Under the pieces are notes generated by a model that was not told the origin of the DNA, did no database searches, and worked only from the letters and a program-made list of their open reading frames with translations. Of a DNA stretch of 64,000 bases, positions 24,354 to 36,689 are shown piece after piece. The DNA is from Megamerina dolium (Eukaryota > Arthropoda > Insecta > Diptera > Megamerinidae), in NCBI GenBank assembly GCA_963854835.1, contig OY978526.1:67928765-67992764 (forward strand). Reading direction: 5' to 3'. How positions within the stretch are numbered: the stretch's first letter is position 1; each line of letters begins with the position of its first letter. The translations under genes and the position numbers were made by a program.

Positions 24354-24996
24354 GGGTTATCCATTTTGTAATTGTAAAAAGTAAAATCAATTAATATAAC
24401 ATTTACAATTTCATCGATCGATTATTTTGAGGATTAAAGGGTAGAGGCTGCTCCAGTGACACCCTAAGGAGAATCTACTCGCGAAATTAGTCATCAATCA
24501 TGGTTGTCTGTCTAAAGCACGATAAATATCGTAAAATATAAAACGATCAAGCTAAAAATTCCTATAAAACATTATTTTCATCGAAGAATGGATGAGATCG
24601 AAAATGGGCGTAATCAAATGAAAAGAATGCCAACCTCTCATACAAAATTTTGCTTTGAAACTTCACGAACACGAGCAAAGTTTTCTGCAATGCAAGGGTC
24701 TTGCAATATCAATGACAGAATCTGTTGAATTTGAACTTCATCACCATTTTACCCAAATGCTTGCTGGGTTGTTCGATTAAGGCGACCAAAAATTTACTCT
24801 TCAGCTCCGAAAGCTTGGCCATGAGAGAATCACCACTTTTGTAATAAGTTTTTACAATTTCAATGCAATCTACGCTTATTAAAATGTCCACATTGTAAAC
24901 AAACGCCATAAATGTTAAATATCACTGTCAATATCAACTGTCAAACACAGTTTTCAGGGGGTGTATTTTCGGAACAGAACCTAGTGTATCACCCTA
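24354..24996 (-). mobile_element. Internally deleted DD41D-type mariner
   Basis: The left end (AGGGTTATCCATTTTG at 24354) matches the TIR of the intact element at 43235. The right end near 24985-24996 (rc TATAGGGTGATACAC) is a weaker match. On the minus strand, 24909 downward reads CIEIVKTYYKSGDS, nearly the same at DNA level as the transposase N-terminus of the intact copy (IQIVKTYYKNGDS). The frame then departs from the family, consistent with an internal deletion. The right boundary is approximate. Confidence 0.6.
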
Positions 24997-27117
24997 TATA
25001 TATCTGCGAATATAGAAATATTTGCATGTGTGTGTGTGTATATATTTTCACTAGTATAATGACGATGCAGCAACACAGTTTAGAGCAGGAAGTTGTTTGG
25101 AAACATTTATTGCTTGCGACAACGTCATTTAAATATATTGTATCTACTATAAATCTGTTATAATACATGTGAAATATTTAATTATTTACGCTATCATACA
25201 TTCATAATACATGTATTATAATAGATGTCAATCTACCATAATATATTGGTCGACATCAGTGGTAATGATGAACAACTTAACATGTATTCTTGCTGAGACA
25301 TCCTTCGATTTTTTCAAGAAGCTTTACCGTAATGCAATTGATGTTCTTTAAGATAGTATCAATTGTGTACAATCGATTATATAATATTTATTGTAGAACG
25401 GAGCGACTTACTTACTGTTTACTTTTTAGACCATTCAAGAAGTGACGTAATAAGTAAGCAACCTTTTTGAAAACTTATTCAATATTGAAAGATTAGAGAT
25501 CCAAAAGCAAATATTTTGCTTCGAAAAGGATCTATGGAATTATTTTCGTTCCAAAAATTGGGCTTCTTACAGGTAGCTTGGAAGCAATTTGGGTTGAGGC
25601 ATGATTTCCTGTCCTTTGAATCAAAAAATAATTATTATTTAATATTATTACATGTATAAATTTACCGTCGCAATTCAAGTCTGACTATACTAATCTGTAA
25701 TATATTATTGCTCCGTAAAAGTTATGAAAAATGTATGAAGAATTATTAATGCTTTTTATCTATCGAAATTGTTCCTTTACTTCTGGCAAGTCATATTCGG
25801 AAGCTTTAAGGGAGCTCTAATTTTTTACTCAAAAAAATTGTCTATAAGGTTTGTAGATCATTCTGGTAAAGACAATTTGGATGTGTTATATCGTAACAAC
25901 AAACACCGTAATGTACGTTAAGATTTATCAAAGCATATTCTATAAATTGTGGACTTGGACGAAAGTGTAATCTCACATATGTTATTAGTTATTTTTTTTT
26001 GGAACTAATATTAGGAATTTCGACTTCGTACTCAGTGTCGTCGTGGTCGAGCACCTAATTTTTGTAGACAGGTACAAACTCTGTTCGAGTATAATCAATA
26101 ACATGGGAGTTGAATTGTCATGAGCTCTACTCCATGAATTGGGAATTCAGGTCATCGCTGGATATTAAAGCTCATGATAAGGGTGATAATTAGTCTTTTA
26201 CAAATTTCTACATTTCACCCCCGTTTTTTATGTATGTGCTAGAGAGTACTTAAGCTTCAATCTTAGAAGGCAAATAAACATAAAAATTTGTGTTCAAAAC
26301 ACACAAAAAAATATGCGTAAGTCACTGTAGAATTTATTATGTTTATTGCTGGTTATGCAATAAGAAACTGTCGCCTAACCTATATATTCTAAAAAGTGAA
26401 TTTAGTCGATCGATCGGTCTATTGCATTAACCTTCAAGCACTGTTTGTGTCAATTTGACATAATTTTTTAAAAAAGATTCTTAAAATTTCGATATTTTGT
26501 TCAATTTTACACCTGAAATTTTGGCTCAATGTGTAAATCGTATATGAATTTCGTGTTTTATGTGTTATACATATTTTTGACAATACAATGTCAAATGTAA
26601 TTTAATATGAGATGCGCTTGGGAGTTAATGTATTTCGTATATTGAATTTTAAAACACCTTTAATTCAGTTTCTGTAAAATGTTTAAATATGCATTGGATT
26701 GTAAGTAAATAACTAGGGTAGATCAATAAGTATTTGTGTTTGACTGTAGCTGGAGTGGATATCTGTTTTGCTTATAATAATCGTTGATCAACGAACTACA
26801 ATACGCAAAATAGAAGAGGCCGTAGGCATGTCAATGCCAATATCAAATATTTTAATATAAATAATATGGGTTCAGCTCAATGGGTGCTTCGTTTGCTTAC
26901 GATGGAAATAAGAGGATACTTTTTAAAATTCCGACGCAGTGTTTGAATTGTTTTAAACGAATTTCGCAGAAGTTTTTTCATTTGTCACCGTTTATTACAC
27001 CTGGATACATTATTATACTCCAGACACCAAGTGATAGTCAAAACAATGGATTTTTTTGGATGAATCTGCTCCCAAAAAAAACACGGATGATAATCATCAC
27101 CAATCCAAGCGAAGAAG

Positions 27118-27118
<1 letters not shown>
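24997..27118. other. AT-rich intergenic DNA
   Basis: No gene supported. The ORF at 26880-27173 reads into the TA microsatellite and is not called. Confidence 0.5.

Positions 27119-27163
<45 letters not shown>
27119..27163. repeat. (TA)n microsatellite at a SINE tail
   Basis: About 22 uninterrupted TA units directly abut the 3' end of the minus-strand SINE copy that follows. Confidence 0.9.
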
Positions 27164-27164
<1 letters not shown>

Positions 27165-27166
<2 letters not shown>

Positions 27167-27513
27167 GCACTAAAAGCCCCGAAGGACTCATTGGCCGAGC
27201 TTCTCTTCCATTGTTGTTGTGCATGTTAAATTTTGACAGTATTAGAAGGGACCTACTTATTTTAGCCGGATCCGAACGGCAGAGCCCTTGTGACATCACT
27301 TTTTCTGGGCTTTGTCACAGAGTTATTTTAGAAGCTTTTTCATGGCAAGTTGTTACTGTTGGAAGAATTGCCAATTGCTTGCCGACAGGTGAGTACCGTT
27401 CGAAAGAAAAATCCTATCGATATGAAATATGTTATGCATCAGCCGGGGATTGAACCACGACCTACAGATCAGAAGACCAACACACTAACCACTGAGCCAC
27501 GGCACCCACTCCT
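27165..27513 (-). mobile_element. tRNA-derived SINE, copy 3 (short 3' end)
   Basis: A-box end at 27500 (rc TGGCTCAGTGG) and B-box-like rc GGTTCAATCCC near 27445. The 3' terminus, read on the minus strand, ends gggctttTAGTGCCACA like the copy at 57953, and is followed by the TA repeat. Confidence 0.85.
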
Positions 27514-29087
27514 CCACTAGGTCTCCATTAGGTCCTACTTTTAGGACGAACCCCCTTTTAGCAATGAATATGCCATTGGTTTAACCCGCAGGGGAAAAAG
27601 TCTTCATCTTTCTCCAAATACGGGTACATATTGATGGAACTTGGTAGATATGCGTAAAATAAAAATTATACCTAATTATAAACTAAAAGCTTTTCGTTTT
27701 ATTAGTTTTAAATTATAATATAGACTGAATGAATTAAAATTGGTATACTTGGTATTATGAAGCTCAATGCATTGCATTGTGCAGGTAGTAATTAAGTAGT
27801 TGCATATTGCCTCTGTAATTACAATAATATACATGCATAATGTTAGTAGTCTATCTATGCACCATATGTACGTATCATTAGATGAAGAATAGCTAAAGGA
27901 AAAAATGTAAAACGGATATCAATTTAGTATAAAATCAAAATGAAATCATTTAACATAAAATCATTAACAATATTGGCACGTGCTCCAGTAGCAGCTACAA
28001 CTTTAGCAATAATCTACTTAGTTAAATGCAAAATCTACATCAATGGTATTAGCAGAAGAATACAATCAACAAGCAAAAAAGAAAGAAAAAAAAAATGCAT
28101 TCCCCTAAAGGAAATTACATCAAAGTCTTACTATTAGGCTGTGGGCCATCATGCAAATGCTGTAACGTAAATGAAGCAATCGCATGCAAAAACAGGAATA
28201 CTAATGATACATTGCAATCAAATGTAGCAATTCAATTGGCTTAAGAGCAGCGGAGAACAAGTGGGCATTGGTGTTTTTTTATAAAATCATTGCAATTGTT
28301 GTATCAGTAAAACAGGTATACAACGATTTTGATGCTGTCAATTGAGAGTTATATTAATTGTGTTAATGTGGCACAAGAAGTAGGTCACTCAATGAGCGAA
28401 CAGTGTCATTGATAATATTAATCCTCTAGTCGCCTAATTGTTTGTTTGAAAAACAATAAAGAAATATAAAGATGAGTAGAAAAATCAATAGTACACATGC
28501 AAGGTGCAAATTGAGGTAGTGGGCTTTGGTGAAGACCTGGAAAGCTTATATCGAAAATAAACTTAAAAAAGAAAATTATTATTGAAAAGCAATCGTATTT
28601 TACCACAGCTGTCAGGTCGACAGAACAAAATTCCTTCTTGGGTTAACAAGGAAATGAAAGTGATATATATAAATTTTTTTTCTATTCATGTTAGGCGGCC
28701 GCGAATAAATTATTATTGCGATAAAGTTGTATGAAACATAAATTTTGTAGCGGAGACCCCTAATAAGTGGATATAGGAGGTAAGTATGTACAAGGCAAAT
28801 GTTGAAGCAGTATAATTAATGGAGGTCGGTTATACATTTTATCAGTACAATACGACTTTCAGTTGCTTTTAAGTTTATTTTGTAGGAGCGCACCCTGAAA
28901 GACAGGAGATAAGATGTATTTACGGTGAAAATGTTAAATTTCTCAAGTTAATGGGGTTCCAAATTTTACCCCTCTAGAAGTAAGGTAAAGTAAGGAGGTA
29001 AGGTAGGTAAGTAATATTATGAAAACATCAATTTTGTGGAGGAATCGCTTTAAGAGGTGTAGGTAGAAGATAGGTCAGATTAAATGT
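27514..29087. other. Intergenic, no gene seen
   Basis: AT-rich, with a copy of the decayed GGAG..GGTCGG repeat at about 28735-28860 and part of another near 29035-29087. Small ORFs (27940-28137, 28418-28606) have no recognisable content. Confidence 0.5.
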
Positions 29088-29335
29088 TAGCCGGTTCCGT
29101 ACGGCAGAACCCTTGTGACATCATTTGTTTTGAGCTTTGTCATAGAGCTCTTTAGGAAGCATTTCATGTCAAAGTGTTACTGCTGGAAGAATTGCCAATT
29201 GCTTGACGACAGGTAGGCACTGTTCGAAAGAAAAAACCTTTTCAATATAAAAGTTGTCACAGTCGAGGATTGAACCCATAACCTACGGATCAGACTGCCA
29301 ACACACTTATCACTGAGCTACGGCACCCACATGTA
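29088..29335 (-). mobile_element. tRNA-derived SINE, copy 4 (degenerate)
   Basis: The shared body (rc of tagccggttccgtacggcag onward) and the tRNA-like head at the right end (accactgagctacggcaccc). It is diverged and truncated at its 3' end. Confidence 0.75.
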
Positions 29336-29902
29336 GAAGGTAAATAAATTCGGAAAAAATGAGGTCAAAGGAAATTTTTGCCTATATAAAAATGATTCTG
29401 GGAAAGTTATGGGTCTATTTGTGGAAATTTGACCACAATTTGGCACTATTTACCTTAACCGCAGATTAAAGAAACATATTTCAAAAGCCCTTTCATAGGA
29501 AAATCTCATCAATGAGTGTTTTTAACTATAAACCAGTATTATAATTGTTCCATAACAGTGCTATCCAATCCTCGTAAAATTTCCTAAAATGCCGCCCAGT
29601 CGTACAAAAGCACAGAGAAAACTATTTCATTTATTGCCGCAGCGCTCATGGGACAAAGCATAACATAAATGTATTTTCTAAAAAATCTACAAATTCTATA
29701 AAACAATTTCTACTGGTCACAATAGCTAAAACATTGAAACTATTTAATAAACGTTTGGAATACTATAATGTTCTTCATGTCTGAAACAAAACAACAACGA
29801 CACATTGATTACATCGATAACTTAGTTCCAGATACGATTGTAATAATTTTATATAAGTGTTGTACGATTTTGCAATAACAATTTTGAGTGAAAATTTTTG
29901 AA

Positions 29903-29995
29903 TGACAAAGTTTAGAAAAAGTGATGCCGTAAGGGTTCTGCTGTTAGGAACCGGCTAAATGGAAGTTAAGATCTGCTAAAGAGTCCTTCGTGGGT
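29903..29995 (+). mobile_element. SINE fragment
   Basis: Only the second half of the SINE body (agtgatgccgtaagggttct and gaaccggctaaa) is present, in plus orientation. Confidence 0.55.
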
Positions 29996-30506
29996 TATAA
30001 GAGCCAAATATTTATTTATTTTTCTATTTATTTTAAATTTCGTTCTGCAAAGCTTTAAAAAGAGCTTTGTAATAATGCTTTCAAATCTAATTCCACCATC
30101 TGGAATCATTATATATGAGTAATTGCATGCCTTCAAAGATGTATTCAAATAAATAAAACCTATTTTACGTACAGAATATAATTTACAACTTAAATATTTG
30201 TTGTCCAGTGTAAGATAATGATTCCTATAATTTGAAATATATTATATGTATGTAGATTACTGCTTCTGTAATGAAAATAAATGCAAAATAGCGTACATTA
30301 CATTAGGAGGTAACCATCCCTCGGTAATTAGATGTGTTGTGACTTTAAAGTGACTTTAAAGATACACTTATTTATTACGTATAGAAAAAAATCATTTAAT
30401 ATAAAACCGATTACTAAATGTCTTTAGAGTATAGTAGTTATATTGTAGACCTAGCGATATACATAGGCCACAATATCATCAGCATAAGCAATAAATACCG
30501 AGAAAT
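29996..30506. other. 5' flank of the IR-like locus
   Basis: AT-rich. No clear core promoter motif could be assigned. A small ORF at 29966-30148 (-) overlaps the SINE fragment and is not called. Confidence 0.4.
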
Positions 30507-32373
30507 ATGTATTTTCTTCAAGTATGGCACTATAGATTGTGGGTCATCTTTCTAATGCTTATTATAAATGAATTTTCTGCGGATAAAAGGATCAGTTTTC
30601 CTGCAAACATTGATGGAATAATACTACAGGAGCCAAGACAGAATGATGAGAAATTCATAAGCTTATTACAACAAGTGGACCAGCAGCGAAACTACAGATG
30701 AATGGGACAATTGCGTCAACTTGACAAAACTGACTAACACTGTGGCGGTGCCAGTAATATTGTTGAATACGAAACAGAATTATATACTAAAGGGATCTTT
30801 CGATTTTTTGGTAATCGCCTGCATCCACTCATCCTACCAAATGGATAATCTCTTTCAAGCGCTCAATGTGACGTTGATGCATCAACGTGAGAATCGAGTC
30901 ATTTTTCATATGACAGAAACCATGACAAATTCTATAAATATTACAAAATTATTTCTATTTTGTCAACAATCGCAAATGCTTAATGTAATTGCATTGTTGG
31001 AGGAAATCAACCAGGCAAAAAATATGGAAATTTATGCTTATACACGATTTCCAAATTTTCGCATTGTACGGCTAAAGTTTAACTGGAATGAAGAAGTCTT
31101 GTTCCCAGATCGAATGAGTAATTTGTACGGTCATCATTTGCGTACGCTGCCAGATCAGATTGCACCACGTTCAATTATTTATCATGATCGGCAGGGTCGA
31201 TTGCAATTTGGTGGTTATGTGGGTCATTTTCTGAAATTATTTGCACAGCGCTTAAATGCAACGCTAATCTTTTCGCAGCCAATCAAAGAGGGCGCTTACC
31301 TTTTACAATCACATCTGGTAAATTATACTCGTCATGATTTCGTTGATATACCAGCTACGCTGATGGCATATATGGGACAATTGAATATACATGAATTGTC
31401 ACATGCAGTTTTATTCAGCGATTGGTGTGTCATGTTGCCCGTGGAACAGGAACTTTCAATTGCAGAAATTTATGTAGCTATTATGGCGAATACCTTTTTT
31501 GTTGGTATACTCATTGTATTAGTTTATGGTTTTTCGATTTTACTAATGGCAGCGGTATATCGTTTAAAAGGAGTATATCATTTCGATTGGTTGGATCTCG
31601 CTCTCAACGACAAAGCATTACGTGGCGTAATCGGGCAATCGTTCGCATTCAACTACAAGTCATTGGATCTGTTTGTAAAATATGTACTATTCTGATTATT
31701 TATCACCGGTCTTCTAGTGACCACAATCTACGGAGTTTACTTACAATCCTACATGACGGATCCACCGCGTAAACATCGCATTAAAACATTTGATGACCTG
31801 GATAGATCCTCATTGAAATTACTTGTGGCTAAATCAGAATATGAACGAATAGCTGGAACAGAATATAAAAATTTTAAATCCATGTTTAAGGTAATCGATT
31901 CATATGTGAAATTTCTCCATGTACGTGACAGTTTGAACACTTCATTTGCCTATCCGGTGCAAAGTTCACGATGGTTCCTCTACGAGACGCAGCAACAATA
32001 TCTGCAACGGAAAATCTTTCGCAAATCGGAAAATATGTGCTTTCTACAATTCTATCAATTATTCTTTTTTCTACCATTGAATTCGATTTATCGTAATGTC
32101 TTGAATGATTTCATAATGCGCGTACATGCATTTGGATTCTTGGATTTTTGGCAGACATCAAGTTTTCGCGAAATGGTGATTCTTAGACGTATTTCATTTA
32201 AGAATTTGAAAGAGTCTCATACATACCATCCTTCAATGGTTTTGGAAGAGATTGAAAAAATAATGGAATGTTTTTTGATGCTAATGACTATCAGTATTCT
32301 GATTTTTATAATGGAGTTAGATGTTTGGAAAGTAAGACAATATTATGCGGTAGTAAATCTCAGTTGCAATTAA
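30507..32373 (+). pseudogene. Divergent ionotropic receptor with a frameshift and an in-frame TGA
   Basis: IRs are glutamate-receptor-like ligand-gated channels of insect chemosensory neurons. The locus spans about 622 codons, close to the intact 606-aa IR here. From ATG 30507 there is a signal-peptide-like stretch (LWVIFLMLIINEF). Frame 0 stops at TGA 30699-30701; the coding frame continues as frame +1 (TTDEWDNCVNLTKL from 30691). S1 includes LFPDRMSNLYGHHLR. TM1 is about 31480-31560, then the pore (GVIGQSFAFN). TM2 has TGA 31693-31695 in frame, followed by LFITGLLVTTIYGVYLQSY. S2 includes the clade motif RDSLNTSFAYPVQSSRW, and the last TM is near 32265-32325. Everything outside the two lesions is open. 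It is either a recent pseudogene or a readthrough gene. Confidence 0.85.
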
Positions 32374-32498
32374 ATATCGTCAAAATTGAATAACAGTTTA
32401 AAAAACATGCGCTTTGTTTAACTAGAAGACGAAGGATATACAAAAGGAAAAGGAAAAGAGCCGCACCACAACGCAAAGCAACGCAACGTGACGCAATA

Positions 32499-32603
32499 CT
32501 CAAAATACAAGTCACAAAACTTAAAATATAAACCATAAATCTCAAAATATAAGCCACAAAACTTAAAATATAAACCACTAAACTCAAAATATCAGACATC
32601 AGA
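32499..32603. repeat. 21-bp minisatellite, 5 copies
   Basis: Five units of 21 bp start at 32499, 32520, 32541, 32562 and 32583, alternating ctcaaaatat- and cttaaaatat-type units. It lies 125 bp 3' of the IR-like locus. A short acgcaa-rich run precedes it (32461-32497). Confidence 0.9.
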
Positions 32604-32948
32604 GTTCGACCTCCTCTAAGGAGTACAGATAATGGGTAAATATATTGACAAAGATGTTGATGAAAAAATATATTAATAGAAGTTGGTCATAAATTTTCAC
32701 CTCCAGCGGTGTTTCTGAGAATTTAATTAAATTAATGTTTCAACTTTCAACAATTTTTGAGGTTAGGGATTGAAACCAACCACGCGTCTGTTTTCCAGAA
32801 CTCAGTAGAAAGTTCGCTGAAAGGTTTAAGGGAACAAGCTAAAAATTTAGTTAGTTTTCGGGCAATAAAAAGTGTGAATGTTGACAGGCCTGAATATAAA
32901 AGTGTGAAGCTAAAACTTGGTATATAAGGTTATTTGAATTATGTAATA

Positions 32949-33473
32949 GCCTAGACAGACGGCAGAATAATTCCGGATTACCGGCGCACTTACCCCGAAT
33001 AAAATAATAACCTGACAGACGGCAGTATTGCGGATTAACTAAACGGCTGATTGCTGTTTTATTAGGTCTGCTCACTTACATTATCTATCACTATCAATTT
33101 CTGTCATCTGTCACTCTCGATATGAGAAAATCTACAAGAAGTACGTGAACTGAAAACTATCAGAAACTTGTAAATTGACATTCACCGTTCGTAATTGACA
33201 GATGGATTTATTTGTTCGCCAACACTTTTCACTTTGAAAACTGTTAACAATTGTTGAAAGTTTTTTGTTAGCGAACACACCTAATATTTTGTACAATGGA
33301 TGGAGAAAAATTCATAATAGACAATTTTCAGCAGAGTTGTCATCGCAAATTGCCCTAATTCTCTTTTATTTTGAGAATTAACTCATAGAGTTTATGCGGA
33401 TTAGCTGCAGTTAATGCCCGAGTTAATTCGAATTAACTTGGTAATCCGGAATTAGGCTTCCGTCTGTCTAGGC
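32949..33473. mobile_element. MITE with 33-bp TIRs and TA flanks
   Basis: A 525-bp element. The left end GCCTAGACAGACGGCAGAAT pairs with the right end (33440-33473) as an imperfect inverted repeat of about 33 bp, also sharing the AATTCCGGATTACC part. Flanks are TA at 32947-32948 and 33474-33475. A partial internal copy of the end sequence lies at 33010-33035 (cctgacagacggcagta). There is no coding capacity. Confidence 0.75.
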
Positions 33474-33799
33474 TATAATAGGTATTTCAAAAAAAGTAGT
33501 TTTATTTGGATGAATATCAGCAAAGCTATGATATTTTAAACTTGGAGTAAATGATACATATTTTTACCATCTAGTGGGAAATGGACGTCATCGGTACAAA
33601 AGTAAGACTATGTTTCTAATATGGATAATATGTTTCAGATATGGTGGACAGAATGATTAAATTATAAAATTGAAACTGGGTACATGAGTTTATTTTTAAG
33701 ATTATGTTTAACTTTTAGCTCGATACACTTATTTCAGCGTTTTGCCATTCTTTCCATTCAAATGGTCCTCAAAATAAATGTTTATTTCATCTATGACCG

Positions 33800-34430
33800 C
33801 TACTTTCGACCCAAATCGTTGACAGCCTATTATTTTCTTTTAATTTGTAAACAGAAAATAGTCACGGGGGGTTAAATCTAGGGAATCTGTAGATGGGGTG
33901 GCAAAATATAACTTATTTCATGCAATTCCGCTATGTCTGCTACAGAATTCTGCTCTGGTGCGTTGACATGGTGGAAGAGCAATTTCGTCTTCGCAAAATG
34001 CGACAGTTGTTGATCAAAACCATGTTCTCATGGTTTTGTTGGCCGATAGACCCAACTTGGACTTCTATGGTGCACAAGGTGCAATGCACTGTGCACTGTG
34101 GGATCCATGTTCGTCCATGGTTACAAGAAACCTTGTTCGAATTGCGGTTAAACATCGCCAGGCAGTCATTTGAAGTGGTCACACGATTGCAATTGTTGTC
34201 AATTGTGAGGAAATACAGCCCCCATGAAAAGGATAGCCTTTTCATGTCCATATTTACGAAAAATATAATATACCTACTCATTTGAGATGTCTACAACCTC
34301 AGGCACCTCTCGCCAATTTTCATTCTCCGTACGTTTAATATTTTTTCATGGATTTTATGGACGATTTCTGGCATTTGTGCTGGTACGACCATAAGGGAAT
34401 TCCGTAAACCACTCCTTAACTATTGAAGTT
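33800..34430 (-). pseudogene. Decayed mariner transposase relic
   Basis: Minus strand, in several frames: MPEIVHKIHEKILNVRRMKI (near 34380-34320), a degraded first catalytic block around 34110 (GRTWIPQCT for the usual DETWIHHYT), then KTKLLFHHVNAPEQNS (near 33990; the family has FHHDNAP, so the catalytic D is V) and ILPPHLQIP for LPHPPYSPDLAP (near 33900). It is clearly dead. The plus-strand ORF at 33893-34285 is its shadow. Confidence 0.6.
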
Positions 34431-36527
34431 GATTGATATAGATACCGACAGTATTTATCAAGCTTTTCCTTGATTTAGGTGGTGGGGTTTTTACCGAAAA
34501 AATTATGCTTAATGATCATACGAGATTCATTTTTTTCCATTTGATTTTGAAGGTTGTATGCTTTCAAAGGCTGTCAAACATAAACTGCTTAACGGTAGTC
34601 GTAGCTTAATGGCTGCCACTTTATCTATATGACTCTCAATCTTAAAGTAGACTATTTAGGATTCGAATTTAGTGAAGTTAATCCCTAAATATTTATTCAT
34701 TATTATTTGTTTGTTTATGTTTATTTTTTCATCATCGTAAATAATCAGTTTTGGTCAGCGTTAGGCGGCACTCGTATGCTTATGGTATGGACTCATTCGA
34801 GTATAAATGTATATACACATCCTATATGTTGAGACATGTACCTATACAATACTAAACAAGTATGCATATGTTGTTAAGTAGAAAATCATTACTGGCGAAA
34901 TTTAATATACATTACAAATATGTTTATAAATATATACTTACAATAAATATTTATGCGAAAATATGGCAATACTAACAATGATTTATTATTGATGTAAATT
35001 AAAAAATTAACATGTTTTAAGAGACTCATCTTTTTGTATTTTTTTTATGTCATTAAAACAAGGGAGGATACATAAATTGTATATGGTAAATTGTATATTA
35101 GTAAATAGAAAAATGCATGAAATCTAAAAATATACTCTTAGAGTATGTATACATATGCATCTACAATATATTCACCTACATTTGAAAGTGTGTTTGTATG
35201 TCAGTTGTATTATGCATTGCCCAAAAAGGGGGAAATTAATGGCCGAAATGTTGTTGATGCTGATAAGATTTACAGTTAATTAAAATGTGCATTTTAACAT
35301 TATATACAAGTAATAACATAGGCATAACTACATATTGAGAAGAGAGTTTGTTCATATACATATGTTCGTGTGTGTGTGTTTTTAACTGCACACGAGTACA
35401 TGTGTAAACAATTTGATACTTGTGCAATATGCACGCAAGTGCCAAATTATTCAATTTTAAGATGCAGAATGAGATGAGATGAAGCCAAATAAGCAATAGA
35501 AATTTTAATTTCTTTTTTTTCGCGAGTGTGTGTATAGACATTTGTATACAATTACATCAAATTATGCAATTTAAAATATATATGTACATACATGCGAAGA
35601 TGCATATACAAGTATTTGATTACCATTTAAATTGTTGACATTAAATATAATTTATGTGCATTCGAATATGAATTTAAATATATTTTCATTGACCACAAAG
35701 ATACGCTTTTGATGCATCATACAATAGTTATATCAATAAGGCAATTTCACTTTCCAAAAAATTGCTGTTAAAAAAGGGAACAAAAAGCTCAAAGTGAAAA
35801 TAAGGTGAATAAAAAAGGAGTACCTATAATAATGCGATAAACAAATTATATGGCGCCATTCTCATAAATTAACTGTGATGTGATTGTAGCACTGTAATCA
35901 AAACAACAATAATAAGAACATCATTATCATCCATTATATGTACACTCACACATCATTATTATTATGCACAGCATTTTAACCAACAATACCAACCACAATA
36001 ATCAAATCACTCATGCTCGTTTTTAAAATCTTTTTGTGCGTTGCTCATTGAGCTTTATAAATACAGTAGGTAGGTTTATCCTGCACTTAAGGCAGACGGT
36101 ATACTCATTCTGATATGAGGTTTGTTGCCACAAGAAGGAATAGTCGAAGTTGTAGGTTCATAAATTCAGCATTTTTGATAAATGTCAACATTTTTTCAAA
36201 ATAAGAAAACTAATAATGTAGTCCAAAAGTATTTTTGCCATAGAGAAAACATAGTATAATCCCGAAAATTTTTGAAGTTATGTTCTAGAATTATTGGGGT
36301 CGGTTATATACAATATTTCACCGCTCTACAGTGTGATTTCTGTGCAGTTATGGGTATGTTTGTCGATTTTTAAATGTGCTTTTTGTAGGAAATCTTCTTA
36401 AAGTAGTAAATAGTAGTAGTAAGTGAATTTGGAAATAATGTTAACTCTCTAGGAAATAAACATTTTTTTTAAATACCCTAAGTACCCTAAGAAAAATCTC
36501 CTTACAGTCGGCTGGGGCCGACCAAAC
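34431..36527. other. AT-rich intergenic DNA
   Basis: No gene seen. A copy of the decayed GGAG..GGTCGG repeat is at about 36290-36440. Confidence 0.5.
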
Positions 36528-36689
36528 TATACCCTGCATATGTAGATTTGTATATAAAAAGTTTACTCGAATATCCAACTTTTCTTTTATTTCCACTTTT
36601 CGAGAAACAATTTTTGCATATACTACTAATTTACACCCGAAATATGGTTGACTTTGACGAAGTAAAAGGATTTTAAGATAATTCCGAGG

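Noticed and set aside
26880..27299. ORFs on both strands ending in IYIYIY runs
   Set aside because: They read through the TA microsatellite.
30675..30697. GT..AG segment as an intron that would repair the IR frame
   Set aside because: 23 bp is below any usual fly intron length.
33893..34285. 130-codon plus-strand ORF
   Set aside because: The minus strand carries mariner motifs over the same bases, so this is the shadow of a relic.
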